Shown: piece after piece, positions 7,294-16,634 of the stretch
Layout: each line of letters begins with the position of its first letter
Position numbering within the stretch: the first letter of the stretch is position 1
NCBI GenBank assembly: GCA_021413675.1
Contig: JAIOQA010000090.1
Location: 1 to 64,000, forward strand
Direction of reading: 5' to 3'
Source of the DNA: Deltaproteobacteria bacterium
GTDB lineage: Bacteria; Myxococcota_A; Polyangia; Haliangiales; Haliangiaceae
Length of the DNA: 64,000 bases
Made by a program: the position numbers and the translations under genes
The notes under the pieces: generated by a model
Seen by the model: the letters and a program-made list of their open reading frames with translations, nothing else
The model's database searches: none
What the model was told of the DNA's origin: nothing

Positions 7294-7910
7294 CGGGCAA
7301 ATCGGCGCAGCCTCGCGCGGCGCGCGCGCAGCTCACCGCGCAGCTCGCGACCAACCTGCGGCGCGCGCGCCTGCGCCGCGGCCTGTCGGTCGAGGCGCTG
7401 GCCAGGCTGGCCCGGGTCGGGCGCTCCACGATCAGCCAGATCGAGCGCGGCGGCTGCGCCCCGACGATCAACGTGCTGGCCCGGCTGTCGCGCGCGCTGC
7501 GCGTCGAGGTCGGGCGGCTGGTCGCCGGTCACGGCGGCGGCACCATCGTGCTGCGCCACGACCAGCTCGCCGAGCCGATCACCAGCGACGGCGGGCTCGC
7601 GATCCGCGCGCTGTTTCCGGCGGGGCACGCGATCGGCGCGCGCTTCTACCAGGTGCGGCTCGGCGCCACGGGCAAGGCCGGCCTCGATTCGCTCCGCGAC
7701 GACACCAGCGCCAGCGCGGTCACCGTCCTGGTGGCCGAGGGCCGCGCGCGCCTCGAGCTCCCCGACGAGACCCACGATCTGCTCGCCGGCGACGCGGTCG
7801 CGTTCCGCCTCGGCCAGCCCCACGCGCTCGTCAACCGCGGCCACGGCGACGCGACCCTGTACGTCGTCGTCGCGCCGCCGATCGCTACGGAAACGCGTAC
7901 GCGCGCGTGA
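7290..7910 (+). CDS. XRE-family transcriptional regulator with C-terminal cupin
   Basis: 206 residues from a GTG at 7290. A helix-turn-helix of the XRE type is near residues 20-75 (LRRARLRRGLSVEALARLAR ... STISQIERGGCAPTINVLAR). A cupin sensor domain (about 115-195) includes VTVLVAEGRARLEL and GDAVAFRLGQPHALVN. Such XRE-cupin proteins usually repress or activate nearby small-molecule genes, with the cupin binding the effector. It is coupled to the micropeptide and the DUF2325 gene, which are its likely partners or targets. Its last 26 bp overlap the convergent gene on the other strand. Confidence 0.85.
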   Translation: MTGKSAQPRAARAQLTAQLATNLRRARLRRGLSVEALARLARVGRSTISQIERGGCAPTINVLARLSRALRVEVGRLVAGHGGGTIVLRHDQLAEPITSDGGLAIRALFPAGHAIGARFYQVRLGATGKAGLDSLRDDTSASAVTVLVAEGRARLELPDETHDLLAGDAVAFRLGQPHALVNRGHGDATLYVVVAPPIATETRTRA

Positions 7911-8184
7911 CCTCGCAGACCTCGACCTCGTAGGACGCGTAGAACTCGGCCTTGCCGCGCCGCTGCGCCTCCGCGTGCTCCGGGTGATCGCGCCAGGCCC
8001 GGAGCGCCTCGTGCGACGCGAAGCGGATCAGCGAGATCGCGTCGCCATCGGCCGAGGTGTAGCCGGTCGAGGACACGAAGCCCGGGATCGTCCGGACGAT
8101 CGCGTCCATGCGGTCGCCGAGCGCATCGTACGCCGCGTGATCGGCGTCGGCGCGGACCTGAGTGCGGATGAGCACGACCACCAT
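7885..8184 (-). CDS. small protein of the antibiotic-biosynthesis-monooxygenase (ABM) fold
   Basis: 99 residues from the ATG at 8184. It has the ferredoxin-like ABM pattern: VVVLIRTQVRADADHAAYDA, then PGFVSSTGYTSADGDAISLI, and RDHPEHAEAQRRGKAEFYAS. ABM proteins are cofactor-free oxygenases or haem/quinone-related enzymes, and many are uncharacterised. The 3-prime end overlaps the XRE gene tail on the opposite strand. An upstream start would add an unlikely N-terminus. Confidence 0.75.
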   Translation of the reverse strand: MVVVLIRTQVRADADHAAYDALGDRMDAIVRTIPGFVSSTGYTSADGDAISLIRFASHEALRAWRDHPEHAEAQRRGKAEFYASYEVEVCEVTRAYAFP

Positions 8185-8281
8185 CGCGCCACGATAGCGC
8201 GCGGCGCATCCCATGACCGGCACACCCGCGGCGCCCGCGCACGGCGACAGCCAGGTGCGCGCGCCGCACTGGGACAGCGCG

Positions 8282-9913
<1,632 letters not shown>

Positions 9914-9951
9914 GGCCGGCCGACCCTACCAGCGAATCGGCCCGGTCGCGA

Positions 9952-10445
9952 TCAGGCGTACGACGCGACCAGCATCGCGCGCAGCGGGTGGTCGACGGCT
10001 GCGGCAGCGCGTCGCAGCGCCGCGCGATCGAGGCTCACCTGGACCTGCGTCACCGCGGCCGCGCCGCGCAGCAGCTCGACGACCGCGTACTGCGCGTGAT
10101 CGAGCAGGCGCGGCGGACCGCCGTTGACGAACTCGCGGATCGCCAGGCCGACCGAGCCGGGGTTCACGATCAGCGCGCTGTGGTGCTGGCGCACCAGCGG
10201 CAGGTGGGTGTGGCCGCGGCGTGCCGTGGAAGAGCTCGAGCACGCAGCCGTCCGCGGCGGTTGCCGAGGATCGCGGGGCCGTCGAGGGCGCGCAGCCGGT
10301 CGAGGACCTCGCGCGGGTGCGGCCCGAGGGTCGCGACATCGCCGAGGCACACCACCTGGTCGGCGCCGCGCGCCGCGATGTCGGCGAGCACCGCGTCGAG
10401 CGCGACCAGGTTGGCGTGGAGGTCCGAGATCAGCGCGATGCGCAC
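9952..10445 (-). pseudogene. metallophosphoesterase (YfcE/MJ0936-like), broken by two internal gaps
   Basis: The start reads MRIALISDLHANLVALDAVL ... VVCLGDVATLGPHPREV ... AILGN, the first metal motifs (D-x-H, GD, GN) of calcineurin-like phosphoesterases. A second frame gives VLELFHGTPR, and a third gives GHTHLPLVRQ ... VNPGSVG to the stop, the last motifs of the same family. No single frame joins them, and the total coding length (about 165 residues) is short of the roughly 230-240 expected, so material between GN and HGTP and between HGTP and GHTH is missing. Both junctions fall at a CCGCGG. Assembly error is an alternative to true decay. Confidence 0.7.
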
Positions 10446-10463
10446 GCGCTGACGATACTCCGC

Positions 10464-13301
10464 CTACAGCGTGCGCAGGTACGCGATCAGGTCGGCGCGA
10501 TCGCCCGCCGACAGCGACAGCGCGAGGTTGGTGTCGAAGTAGTCGACGACCTGCTCGAGCGAGGTGAAGCGCGCGTCGTGGAAGTAGGTCGCGTGGTCGT
10601 AGACGTCGATGAGCGGCGGCACCTTGAGCCGGCCCCGCGGGCGCGCGGGGCGGCCCGTGAACTTCAGGGTCTGCTCGACGTAGTCGTCGGGGCCGAGCGC
10701 GCGATCACCGCGGAGCGCATCGAGCACCTTCTTCGCGACCGGCGGGAACAGGTGGGTGTAGGCCTCGGACAGGGTCACGCCGGCCCAGTCGGTCGAGGTG
10801 TCGATGTTCCACAACGTCGGCCCGGCGACGTCGCCGCCGCCGTACGGGTTGGACGCATCGAGGCGCCCATCGCCGCGCACGTCCTTGTGGCAGTTGGTGC
10901 AGCGGGCCGCGAAGATCGCCTGGCCGCGCGCCGCCGAGGTCGCGTCGACCACCGGGCGCTGCAGCTCCGGGATGCCGCGCGCGGCGTAGGTCGAGAGCGC
11001 GGCCTCGTCGTCGGCGGACAGGCCGGTGCCGCCGAGCCGCTCCTTGACGATCGTCGTCGCGAAGTCGGTGATGCTGCGATGGGTGCCCGAGGCGTGCAGC
11101 CAGCCGCGGCCGGCCACGCCGCCCCACAGCGCGATCGTGCGGCGCTCGCCCTCCATCGTCGACCACGCCGAGCCATCGGCGCCGCCGTCGGGGTGACACG
11201 ACGCGCACGCAGCCTGGCGGGTGCCCGACAGGGTCGGGTACTTCACCGGCGACGACGACGTGAACAGCACCTTGCCGCGGCGCATGACCGGATCCATCGG
11301 GTCCTCGCCGAGGGCGATCTGGCCGACCTCGGTGACCGGCGGCACCGCGGGCACGCCGGCGAGCGACCGGGTCAGCATGAGGAACGTGATGATCGCGGCG
11401 CCCTGCCCGGCCGCGGCGCCCGGATCGAGGCGGTACGGCACGATCATCGGCTCGGGCAGCGCGCTCCCGTTGTACGCGGCGAGATCGACCACCGACACGA
11501 ACGGCGAGTTCTCGTACGCGACATACGCCTTCGCGCCATCGGGCGAGACCGCGAGGCCGATCGGGTTCGAGCCCGAGAGCAGGAAGTGACCGCGCGTGGT
11601 CGGGCTGTGGGTCGCGGGATCGAGCACGGCGAGCTCGTCGGCGACATAGGACAGCACCAGCGCGCGTCGGCCACCGCGGGTGTAGCCGATGAAGCGCGAC
11701 ACGCCGGTCTCGTCGAGGAACGTGCCCTGCGACGGGATCGTGACGCCAGCGTAGATGGTCTCGTCGGGGTTGGCGCCCGGCCGCGTGCGCACCGCCTCGG
11801 CGTCATCGGTCGCCGGCACGCACGCGAGGAAGTCCTCGGTGCGATCGGTGATGTCGATGATCGCCGGGGTCTTGCGGAAGCCCGCGGCCTGCGGCGCGCG
11901 GGTGTCGAGCGGGAACAGCATCGCGGGCGAGTTGGCGCCGACCGCGAGGAACTGGAAGCCGAGCGCGCTCGGATCGCCCTCGAAGATCGGGAAGCCCGCG
12001 ACGCGCAGCGCCGGCACCCAGGCCTCGGCGCCGCCGGGCGAGAGGAACACGCCGGACAGCTGGGTCGGCACCGCCTCGAAGGTCAGGCGATCGCCGCCGT
12101 AGCTCGCGAACGCGCCGGTCTTGTTGAGGCACGCGGCCTCGGTCTCGTCGGCGTCGTCGCGCATCACCACGTCGGGCAGCGCGGTCATCGCGGCGGCGTC
12201 GATCGCCGACAGCCAGCCCTCGTTGTCGCGGATCGGGCCGCGCGGCAGGAAGTGCGCGACGTAGACCGTCTTGCCGTCGGGCGTGACCGACAGGCCGGTC
12301 GGCCGGCGGCCGACATCGAGCGACTTCGCGACGCGGAACGCGCCGCCGACGCGCTCGAGCGCGGTGACGCGATCGCCGACGTAGCTCGAGACGTACGCGC
12401 GGGTGCCATCGGGAGACAGCACGACGTGGCGCGGATCGCGGCCGATGCCCTCGGCCTCGCCGAGCACCTGCACCACCGCGCGGGACTCGACATCGACGAC
12501 GCTCAGCTGGTTGCAGTCGCGGCTGGTGACCAGCGCGAGCGCGCCGTCGGGCGTGATCGCGATATCGCCGGGGCGGCCGGGCACCGCGACGGTCGCGATC
12601 CGCGTCTTCGCGGCCGCGTCGAGGACCGCGACCGTGCCGCCGTCGGCGAACGGCGCCCAGACCTCGGCGCCATCGGGCGTGATCGCGATCGGCGCAGACG
12701 AGGTCGCCACGCGATGCGTGACGGTGCCGGCGATCGCGAGCGTGAACGTGACCGGCGCGGTGCCGGCCGGGAGATCGAGGCCGAGGCGCAGGCGCGCGAC
12801 GCCGGCGGGCGCGATGCCGCCGAGCGCGAACGTGCGCGCGTCGGTCGGCGCCGCGAGCGGATCGATCGAGACATCGCGGACCGCGGTCGCGCCAGCGAGG
12901 GCGCCGAGCGCGGCGGTCGCGCCGGCGACGCCATCCGCGCCATCGTCGACGACGTAGAGCTCGACCCACAGCCGATCGGCGTGGAGCGCGAACCGCTTCA
13001 CGCCACCGACGATCCGCAGCTCGCACGCGGTGCGCGCGATCGTGAGCGGCGCGGCCTGGGGCTCGCGCTGCGGCGAGTCGAGCGCGGGCGCGGTGCGATC
13101 GATCGTGACCGTGAACGTCGACGAGATCGGCGTCGCCGGCTCGGGCGTCGCGACATCGGCGGCGCCGGTGGGGCTGGTCGCGAACGGCGCCGGGCACGCG
13201 CCGGGCGGCGCGGCATCGGGCGGCGGCGGCGCGGCATCGGGCGCGCTGCTGCCACCATGACCGCAGGCCACCAGCAGCGCGAGCGCGAGCGTCCGCTTCA
13301 T
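10464..13301 (-). CDS. lipoprotein: YncE-type beta-propeller fused to a di-haem c-type cytochrome
   Basis: 945 residues. The signal MKRTLALALLVAC ends in a lipobox (Cys13), followed by an Asp/Ala/Pro linker. Residues of about 200-560 hold propeller blades with repeated segments such as ITPDGALALVTSRDCNQLSV, LSPDGTRAYVSSYV and VTPDGKTVYVAHF. The C-terminal part has two haem-binding CxxCH motifs, CASCH (C699, C702, H703) and CTNCH (C801, C804, H805), in a region like MauG/cytochrome peroxidases. It should be an exported, membrane-anchored redox protein. It overlaps the upstream small lipoprotein gene as ATGA. No gene for a partner enzyme is nearby. Confidence 0.85.
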   Translation of the reverse strand: MKRTLALALLVACGHGGSSAPDAAPPPPDAAPPGACPAPFATSPTGAADVATPEPATPISSTFTVTIDRTAPALDSPQREPQAAPLTIARTACELRIVGGVKRFALHADRLWVELYVVDDGADGVAGATAALGALAGATAVRDVSIDPLAAPTDARTFALGGIAPAGVARLRLGLDLPAGTAPVTFTLAIAGTVTHRVATSSAPIAITPDGAEVWAPFADGGTVAVLDAAAKTRIATVAVPGRPGDIAITPDGALALVTSRDCNQLSVVDVESRAVVQVLGEAEGIGRDPRHVVLSPDGTRAYVSSYVGDRVTALERVGGAFRVAKSLDVGRRPTGLSVTPDGKTVYVAHFLPRGPIRDNEGWLSAIDAAAMTALPDVVMRDDADETEAACLNKTGAFASYGGDRLTFEAVPTQLSGVFLSPGGAEAWVPALRVAGFPIFEGDPSALGFQFLAVGANSPAMLFPLDTRAPQAAGFRKTPAIIDITDRTEDFLACVPATDDAEAVRTRPGANPDETIYAGVTIPSQGTFLDETGVSRFIGYTRGGRRALVLSYVADELAVLDPATHSPTTRGHFLLSGSNPIGLAVSPDGAKAYVAYENSPFVSVVDLAAYNGSALPEPMIVPYRLDPGAAAGQGAAIITFLMLTRSLAGVPAVPPVTEVGQIALGEDPMDPVMRRGKVLFTSSSPVKYPTLSGTRQAACASCHPDGGADGSAWSTMEGERRTIALWGGVAGRGWLHASGTHRSITDFATTIVKERLGGTGLSADDEAALSTYAARGIPELQRPVVDATSAARGQAIFAARCTNCHKDVRGDGRLDASNPYGGGDVAGPTLWNIDTSTDWAGVTLSEAYTHLFPPVAKKVLDALRGDRALGPDDYVEQTLKFTGRPARPRGRLKVPPLIDVYDHATYFHDARFTSLEQVVDYFDTNLALSLSAGDRADLIAYLRTL

Positions 13302-13852
13302 GGCGCGAGCACCAGCGGCAGCGTACCCAGATCCTGGACCTGCCCGCTCGTGAAGTGGATCGCGGTCGCGGTCTGCGCGACGTAGTCGACGCCGGACTTG
13401 GGCGTGAACGTCCCGCCGCCGACCTGATACAGCACGACCACCACGTAGAAGTCACCGTCGAGCGCGCTGGTGTCGAGCGCTGGCGAGATCGTGCCGCCCG
13501 CGGTGATCACCGGGTTGTTCTCGAGGAACAGGATCGAGTCGGGCGGGCCCGCCACCGGCACGTGCTTGACCGCGACCACGTCGAGCTGCCGCGCGGTGCC
13601 GCTGTAGCCCGCGGGCACGGTCAGCGCGACCGTGGACATCGGCGTGGCGTCGGGCGGCGGCGCCGCGTCGGGCGCCGCGTCGGGCGTCGGCGGCGCGCTG
13701 TCGATCCCCGGCGCCGCGTCGACCTGCACCGGCGCATCGGGCGGGCCGCTGGTGCCGCCACCACCGCACGCGACCAGAGCGGAGCCCACGAACGCGAGCG
13801 CGCCCACGAGCTTGATGCCGAACCCACCACGAGACCTGTGCAACATGATCAC
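13298..13852 (-). CDS. small lipoprotein with Ala/Asp/Pro linker
   Basis: 184 residues. A signal segment ends in VGSALVACGGGG (lipid Cys about residue 29), then an Asp/Ala/Pro linker, then a beta-rich domain (STVALTVPAGYSGTARQLDV ... GDFYVVVVLYQVGGG). The fold resembles small extracytoplasmic beta-sandwich domains, but I do not recognise a family. It lies between the VCBS lipoprotein and the cytochrome, overlapping both by ATGA, so it is probably part of one surface complex. A second ATG (codon 3) is an alternative start. Confidence 0.65.
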   Translation of the reverse strand: MIMLHRSRGGFGIKLVGALAFVGSALVACGGGGTSGPPDAPVQVDAAPGIDSAPPTPDAAPDAAPPPDATPMSTVALTVPAGYSGTARQLDVVAVKHVPVAGPPDSILFLENNPVITAGGTISPALDTSALDGDFYVVVVLYQVGGGTFTPKSGVDYVAQTATAIHFTSGQVQDLGTLPLVLAP

Positions 13853-15186
13853 TCCCGTTCGTAGACGTAGACGACGTCGTCCTCGTATCCGGTCACGACG
13901 ATCTCGGCCTTGCCGTCGCCGTCGAGATCCGTGATCACCATGCCGCCCGCCTGCCCGAGCTTGGCCTCGAGCACGTGGGTCGCGAACACGCCGGGCGCGG
14001 TCTGCTCGAGCCAGTAGACGTGCTCGTCGCCGTCACCCGACACCGCGACGTCGAGATCGCCGTCGCCGTCGAGATCACCGGTGCCGAAGATGCCGGGCGC
14101 GCCGAGCGGCGCCATCGCGGCGCCGGGCCGCGAGACGATCCCATCGGAGATCGTGTGGCGCGTCCACGGATCGCGCGGGTCCGCGGGCGGGTCGAACATG
14201 AACACCGCCGAGTCATGGGTGTCCGGCGTGGCCTTCGCGGTGTTGACGTGGTTGGTGCCGATCAGGCGCAGCTTGCCGTCGCCGATCGCGTCGTCGACGA
14301 CGCTGAGCTGGATCGACGGGCCGGCGCCATCGTCGATGACGTGGCGGGTCCACGCATCGCCGGCGTGCTCGAACCACACGAACGACGCGGTCGAGTTGAA
14401 GAACTCCGCCGACGCGACGTCGAGATCGCCGTCGCCGTCGAGATCGGCGACGCGCGGGAAGCTGCCGCCGCCCTCGGCGAGGGTGTGCGGCTCGGTCTCG
14501 AAGCGCACCCCCGACGCCGTGCCCTTGAACCACTGCAGCGCGGCGCGCGCCGGGCCCATGAACGCCTGGGTCTCGCCGACGGTGACCAGATCCTGCTGCT
14601 GATCGCCGTCGAGATCGACGAGCACCGCGTGGTGGTAGAAGAGGTCCTGCTTGGTCACGAGCTCGTGGCGCGTCCACGTCGTGCCGGCGTTCTCGTACCA
14701 GGCGATCGCGCCGCACGGCCCGGCGCCCGGGATGAACGGGATCGCGCAGACCAGGAACCCCGAGGGCACGAGCGCGTCGAGATCGCCGTCGCCGTCGAGA
14801 TCGACCAGCGTCGGCTGGTTGGGGAACAGCACCTTGTCGCCGTCGGGGACGATCGTGGAGCTCGTCCACGTGTCGAGATCCGCGCCCGGCGTGAACGCCT
14901 TCACCGTGCCCGCGGGCAGGCTGGCGGTGGGATGGCCGAACGCCGACACCACGATCGTGGGCTTGCCGCCGAGCTGCGCGACCGCGACGTAGGCCGGGCC
15001 GTTGGCCGCGGTCGCCACGGTGTGGCGGCGGAACGTCGCCGGCCCGGTCTTCGCGTCCGGCGTCGTCGGCGCGTCAGGTTCGCTCGCGGCGTCGGGCGGA
15101 TCGCCCGGGCTCGTCGAGGATCCACATCCAGCCAGGCCCATCGCCGTCGCGATGCCGGCGCCCACGGTCACGATCCAGGTGCGCAT
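13849..15186 (-). CDS. lipoprotein with FG-GAP/VCBS-like calcium-binding repeats
   Basis: 445 residues from the ATG at 15186, chosen because GGAGG lies 6-10 bp upstream. The signal MRTWIVTVGAGIATAMGLAG is followed by the lipid Cys21, then an Asp/Ala/Pro linker. The body holds repeated aspartate loops of the VCBS/FG-GAP type: LVDLDGDGDLDALV, LVDLDGDQQQDLV, VADLDGDGDLDVAS, GDLDGDGDLDVAV and TDLDGDGKAEIVV, so probably a seven-bladed propeller with calcium sites on the cell surface. It is the first gene of the operon with the small lipoprotein and the cytochrome. Confidence 0.85.
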   Translation of the reverse strand: MRTWIVTVGAGIATAMGLAGCGSSTSPGDPPDAASEPDAPTTPDAKTGPATFRRHTVATAANGPAYVAVAQLGGKPTIVVSAFGHPTASLPAGTVKAFTPGADLDTWTSSTIVPDGDKVLFPNQPTLVDLDGDGDLDALVPSGFLVCAIPFIPGAGPCGAIAWYENAGTTWTRHELVTKQDLFYHHAVLVDLDGDQQQDLVTVGETQAFMGPARAALQWFKGTASGVRFETEPHTLAEGGGSFPRVADLDGDGDLDVASAEFFNSTASFVWFEHAGDAWTRHVIDDGAGPSIQLSVVDDAIGDGKLRLIGTNHVNTAKATPDTHDSAVFMFDPPADPRDPWTRHTISDGIVSRPGAAMAPLGAPGIFGTGDLDGDGDLDVAVSGDGDEHVYWLEQTAPGVFATHVLEAKLGQAGGMVITDLDGDGKAEIVVTGYEDDVVYVYERE

Positions 15187-15231
15187 CCGCTGTCCTCCCA
15201 CGCCGAAGGCAGGTAGCAGCCCTGCGCGGGA

Positions 15232-15261
15232 AGTAGCAAGTTGAGCTTTCGACTTTCTACT
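15232..15261. promoter_or_regulatory. imperfect inverted repeat between divergent genes
   Basis: AGTAGCAAGTTGA and TCGACTTTCTACT match as inverted arms at 11 of 13 positions around a 4-bp centre, 46 bp upstream of the VCBS lipoprotein ATG. This is a good size for a dimeric regulator site. Confidence 0.4.
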
Positions 15262-15470
15262 AACAGCCCGACCTCACGCGGTGAGCGCGCCGATCGCACG
15301 CGCGCGATCGCGTGGGCGCGCGCACGCCTGCTTCATCGCGTGTCGGGCGCAGGCCGCACGCGCGCGCTGGAAGTCGCGCTTCCTGCTGTACGGATCCTGC
15401 GCAGTTTCTCGACGAGGATTCGCGATCGAAGGGCGCACCGATCGGCCGCGACCCGGGATACAAACCCGCC

Positions 15471-16493
15471 ATGCGCAGCGTGTGGATGACGATGCTCCTG
15501 GGCGTGGTGGCGTGCGGCAGCGGATCGACGGTCGGCGGGGCCGATGCAAAGCCTCTCCCGGGTGACGCGCCCGGTGGCGATGGCGTGGTCACGGCGTTCC
15601 GGCGCTGCGTCGGTCGCCCGTTCACGCCGATCGCGGCCGCCGGCTTCGCGACCAGCGGCGGCGGCTTCACCGCCGCGCTCGGCGGACCGGTCCACGCCGC
15701 CGAGGACGTGGTCGTGCCGTCGGCGCCGCACGCGGTCGCGCGCTTCGCGTACGGCGCGCTCACCAGCGCGCTGACCAGCGAGCCGGTCGCGGTGTTCATC
15801 GACGACTGCAGCGGCTGGCGGTCGCTCGGCGAGGTCACGACCGACGCCGACGGCGGCGTCGACGTGCCGGTCGGCCAGGAGCTCGCGCCCGGCGTGTACG
15901 AGGCGACGTTCGAGGTGCTGGGCGATGCGTCTATCGTGACCGGCTACGTGTGGTCGCTGCCCGCGGGCACGCACCTGGTCATCAGCGACATCGACGGCAC
16001 GCTCACCACCAGCGACACCGAGCTGTTCCTGCAGCTGCTCAACGGCAGCTACGTGCCGACCGCGTATCCCATGGCGCCGGAGCTCACCACCACCCACGCG
16101 GACCGGGGACACGTCGTCGTCTACATCACCGGGCGCCCGTACTACCTGACCCAGCGCACCCGCGACTGGCTCGCCGGCAAGGCCTTCGCCGCCGGCCCGT
16201 TGCACCTCGCGCCGTCGACGGGCGCGGCGCTGCCGACCAACGGCGGCGTCGGCGACTTCAAGAAGGCGTGGCTCGAGGAGCTGGTCGCGAAGGGCTACAT
16301 CCTCGACCTCGCGTACGGCAACGCCACCACCGATATCTACGCGTACACCGGCGCCGGCATCGCCGCCGATCACCAGTGGATCATCGGCACCAACGGCGGC
16401 ATGGACGGCACCAACGCCGTCGTCGATACCTGGGCCGCGCGCGTCACCGACGTCGCGCAGGCGCCCGCGGTCGCGCAGCCGTTCGCCTGGTGA
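15471..16493 (+). CDS. lipoprotein with a lipin-like LNS2/HAD phosphatase domain
   Basis: 340 residues from the ATG at 15471. The signal MRSVWMTMLLGVVAC ends in lipid Cys15. Residues of about 165-340 resemble the LNS2 domain of lipins and Ned1-type proteins: LVISDIDGTLTTSDTELFL supplies the HAD nucleophile motif DxDGT, VVVYITGRPYYLTQRT the second motif, and FKKAWLEEL then YGNATTDIYAYTGAG the remaining motifs. Lipins dephosphorylate phosphatidic acid; a lipid-anchored, exported copy would act on periplasmic or outer-leaflet lipids. That substrate is an inference. The N-terminal half is a beta-sandwich of unknown type. Confidence 0.78.
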   Translation: MRSVWMTMLLGVVACGSGSTVGGADAKPLPGDAPGGDGVVTAFRRCVGRPFTPIAAAGFATSGGGFTAALGGPVHAAEDVVVPSAPHAVARFAYGALTSALTSEPVAVFIDDCSGWRSLGEVTTDADGGVDVPVGQELAPGVYEATFEVLGDASIVTGYVWSLPAGTHLVISDIDGTLTTSDTELFLQLLNGSYVPTAYPMAPELTTTHADRGHVVVYITGRPYYLTQRTRDWLAGKAFAAGPLHLAPSTGAALPTNGGVGDFKKAWLEELVAKGYILDLAYGNATTDIYAYTGAGIAADHQWIIGTNGGMDGTNAVVDTWAARVTDVAQAPAVAQPFAW

Positions 16494-16588
16494 CGAGCGG
16501 GCGCTTCATCCTGCGTCGTCGTCGGTGAAGCCCAGCCCAACCCGCCGCGAGCGAGTCGCCGGGCGCCAGCCCCTGCGAGCTTTTCTGA

Positions 16589-16610
16589 TGAGCATCGCGT
16601 ATGGTGCTCA
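16589..16610. promoter_or_regulatory. TGAGCA-N10-TGCTCA inverted repeat before the kinase operon
   Basis: Perfect 6-bp inverted arms spaced by 10 bp lie 25-46 bp upstream of the kinase ATG, inside the only non-coding stretch before the operon. This could be a regulator site for the three-gene signalling operon. Confidence 0.3.
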
Positions 16611-16634
16611 TGGCGTGCAGGAAGGCGGGCATCG

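Noticed and set aside
10221-13385. A 3.1-kb open frame on the plus strand over the cytochrome gene
   Set aside because: It is Arg/Asp/Val-rich shadow coding opposite a gene with signal peptide, propeller repeats and CxxCH motifs.
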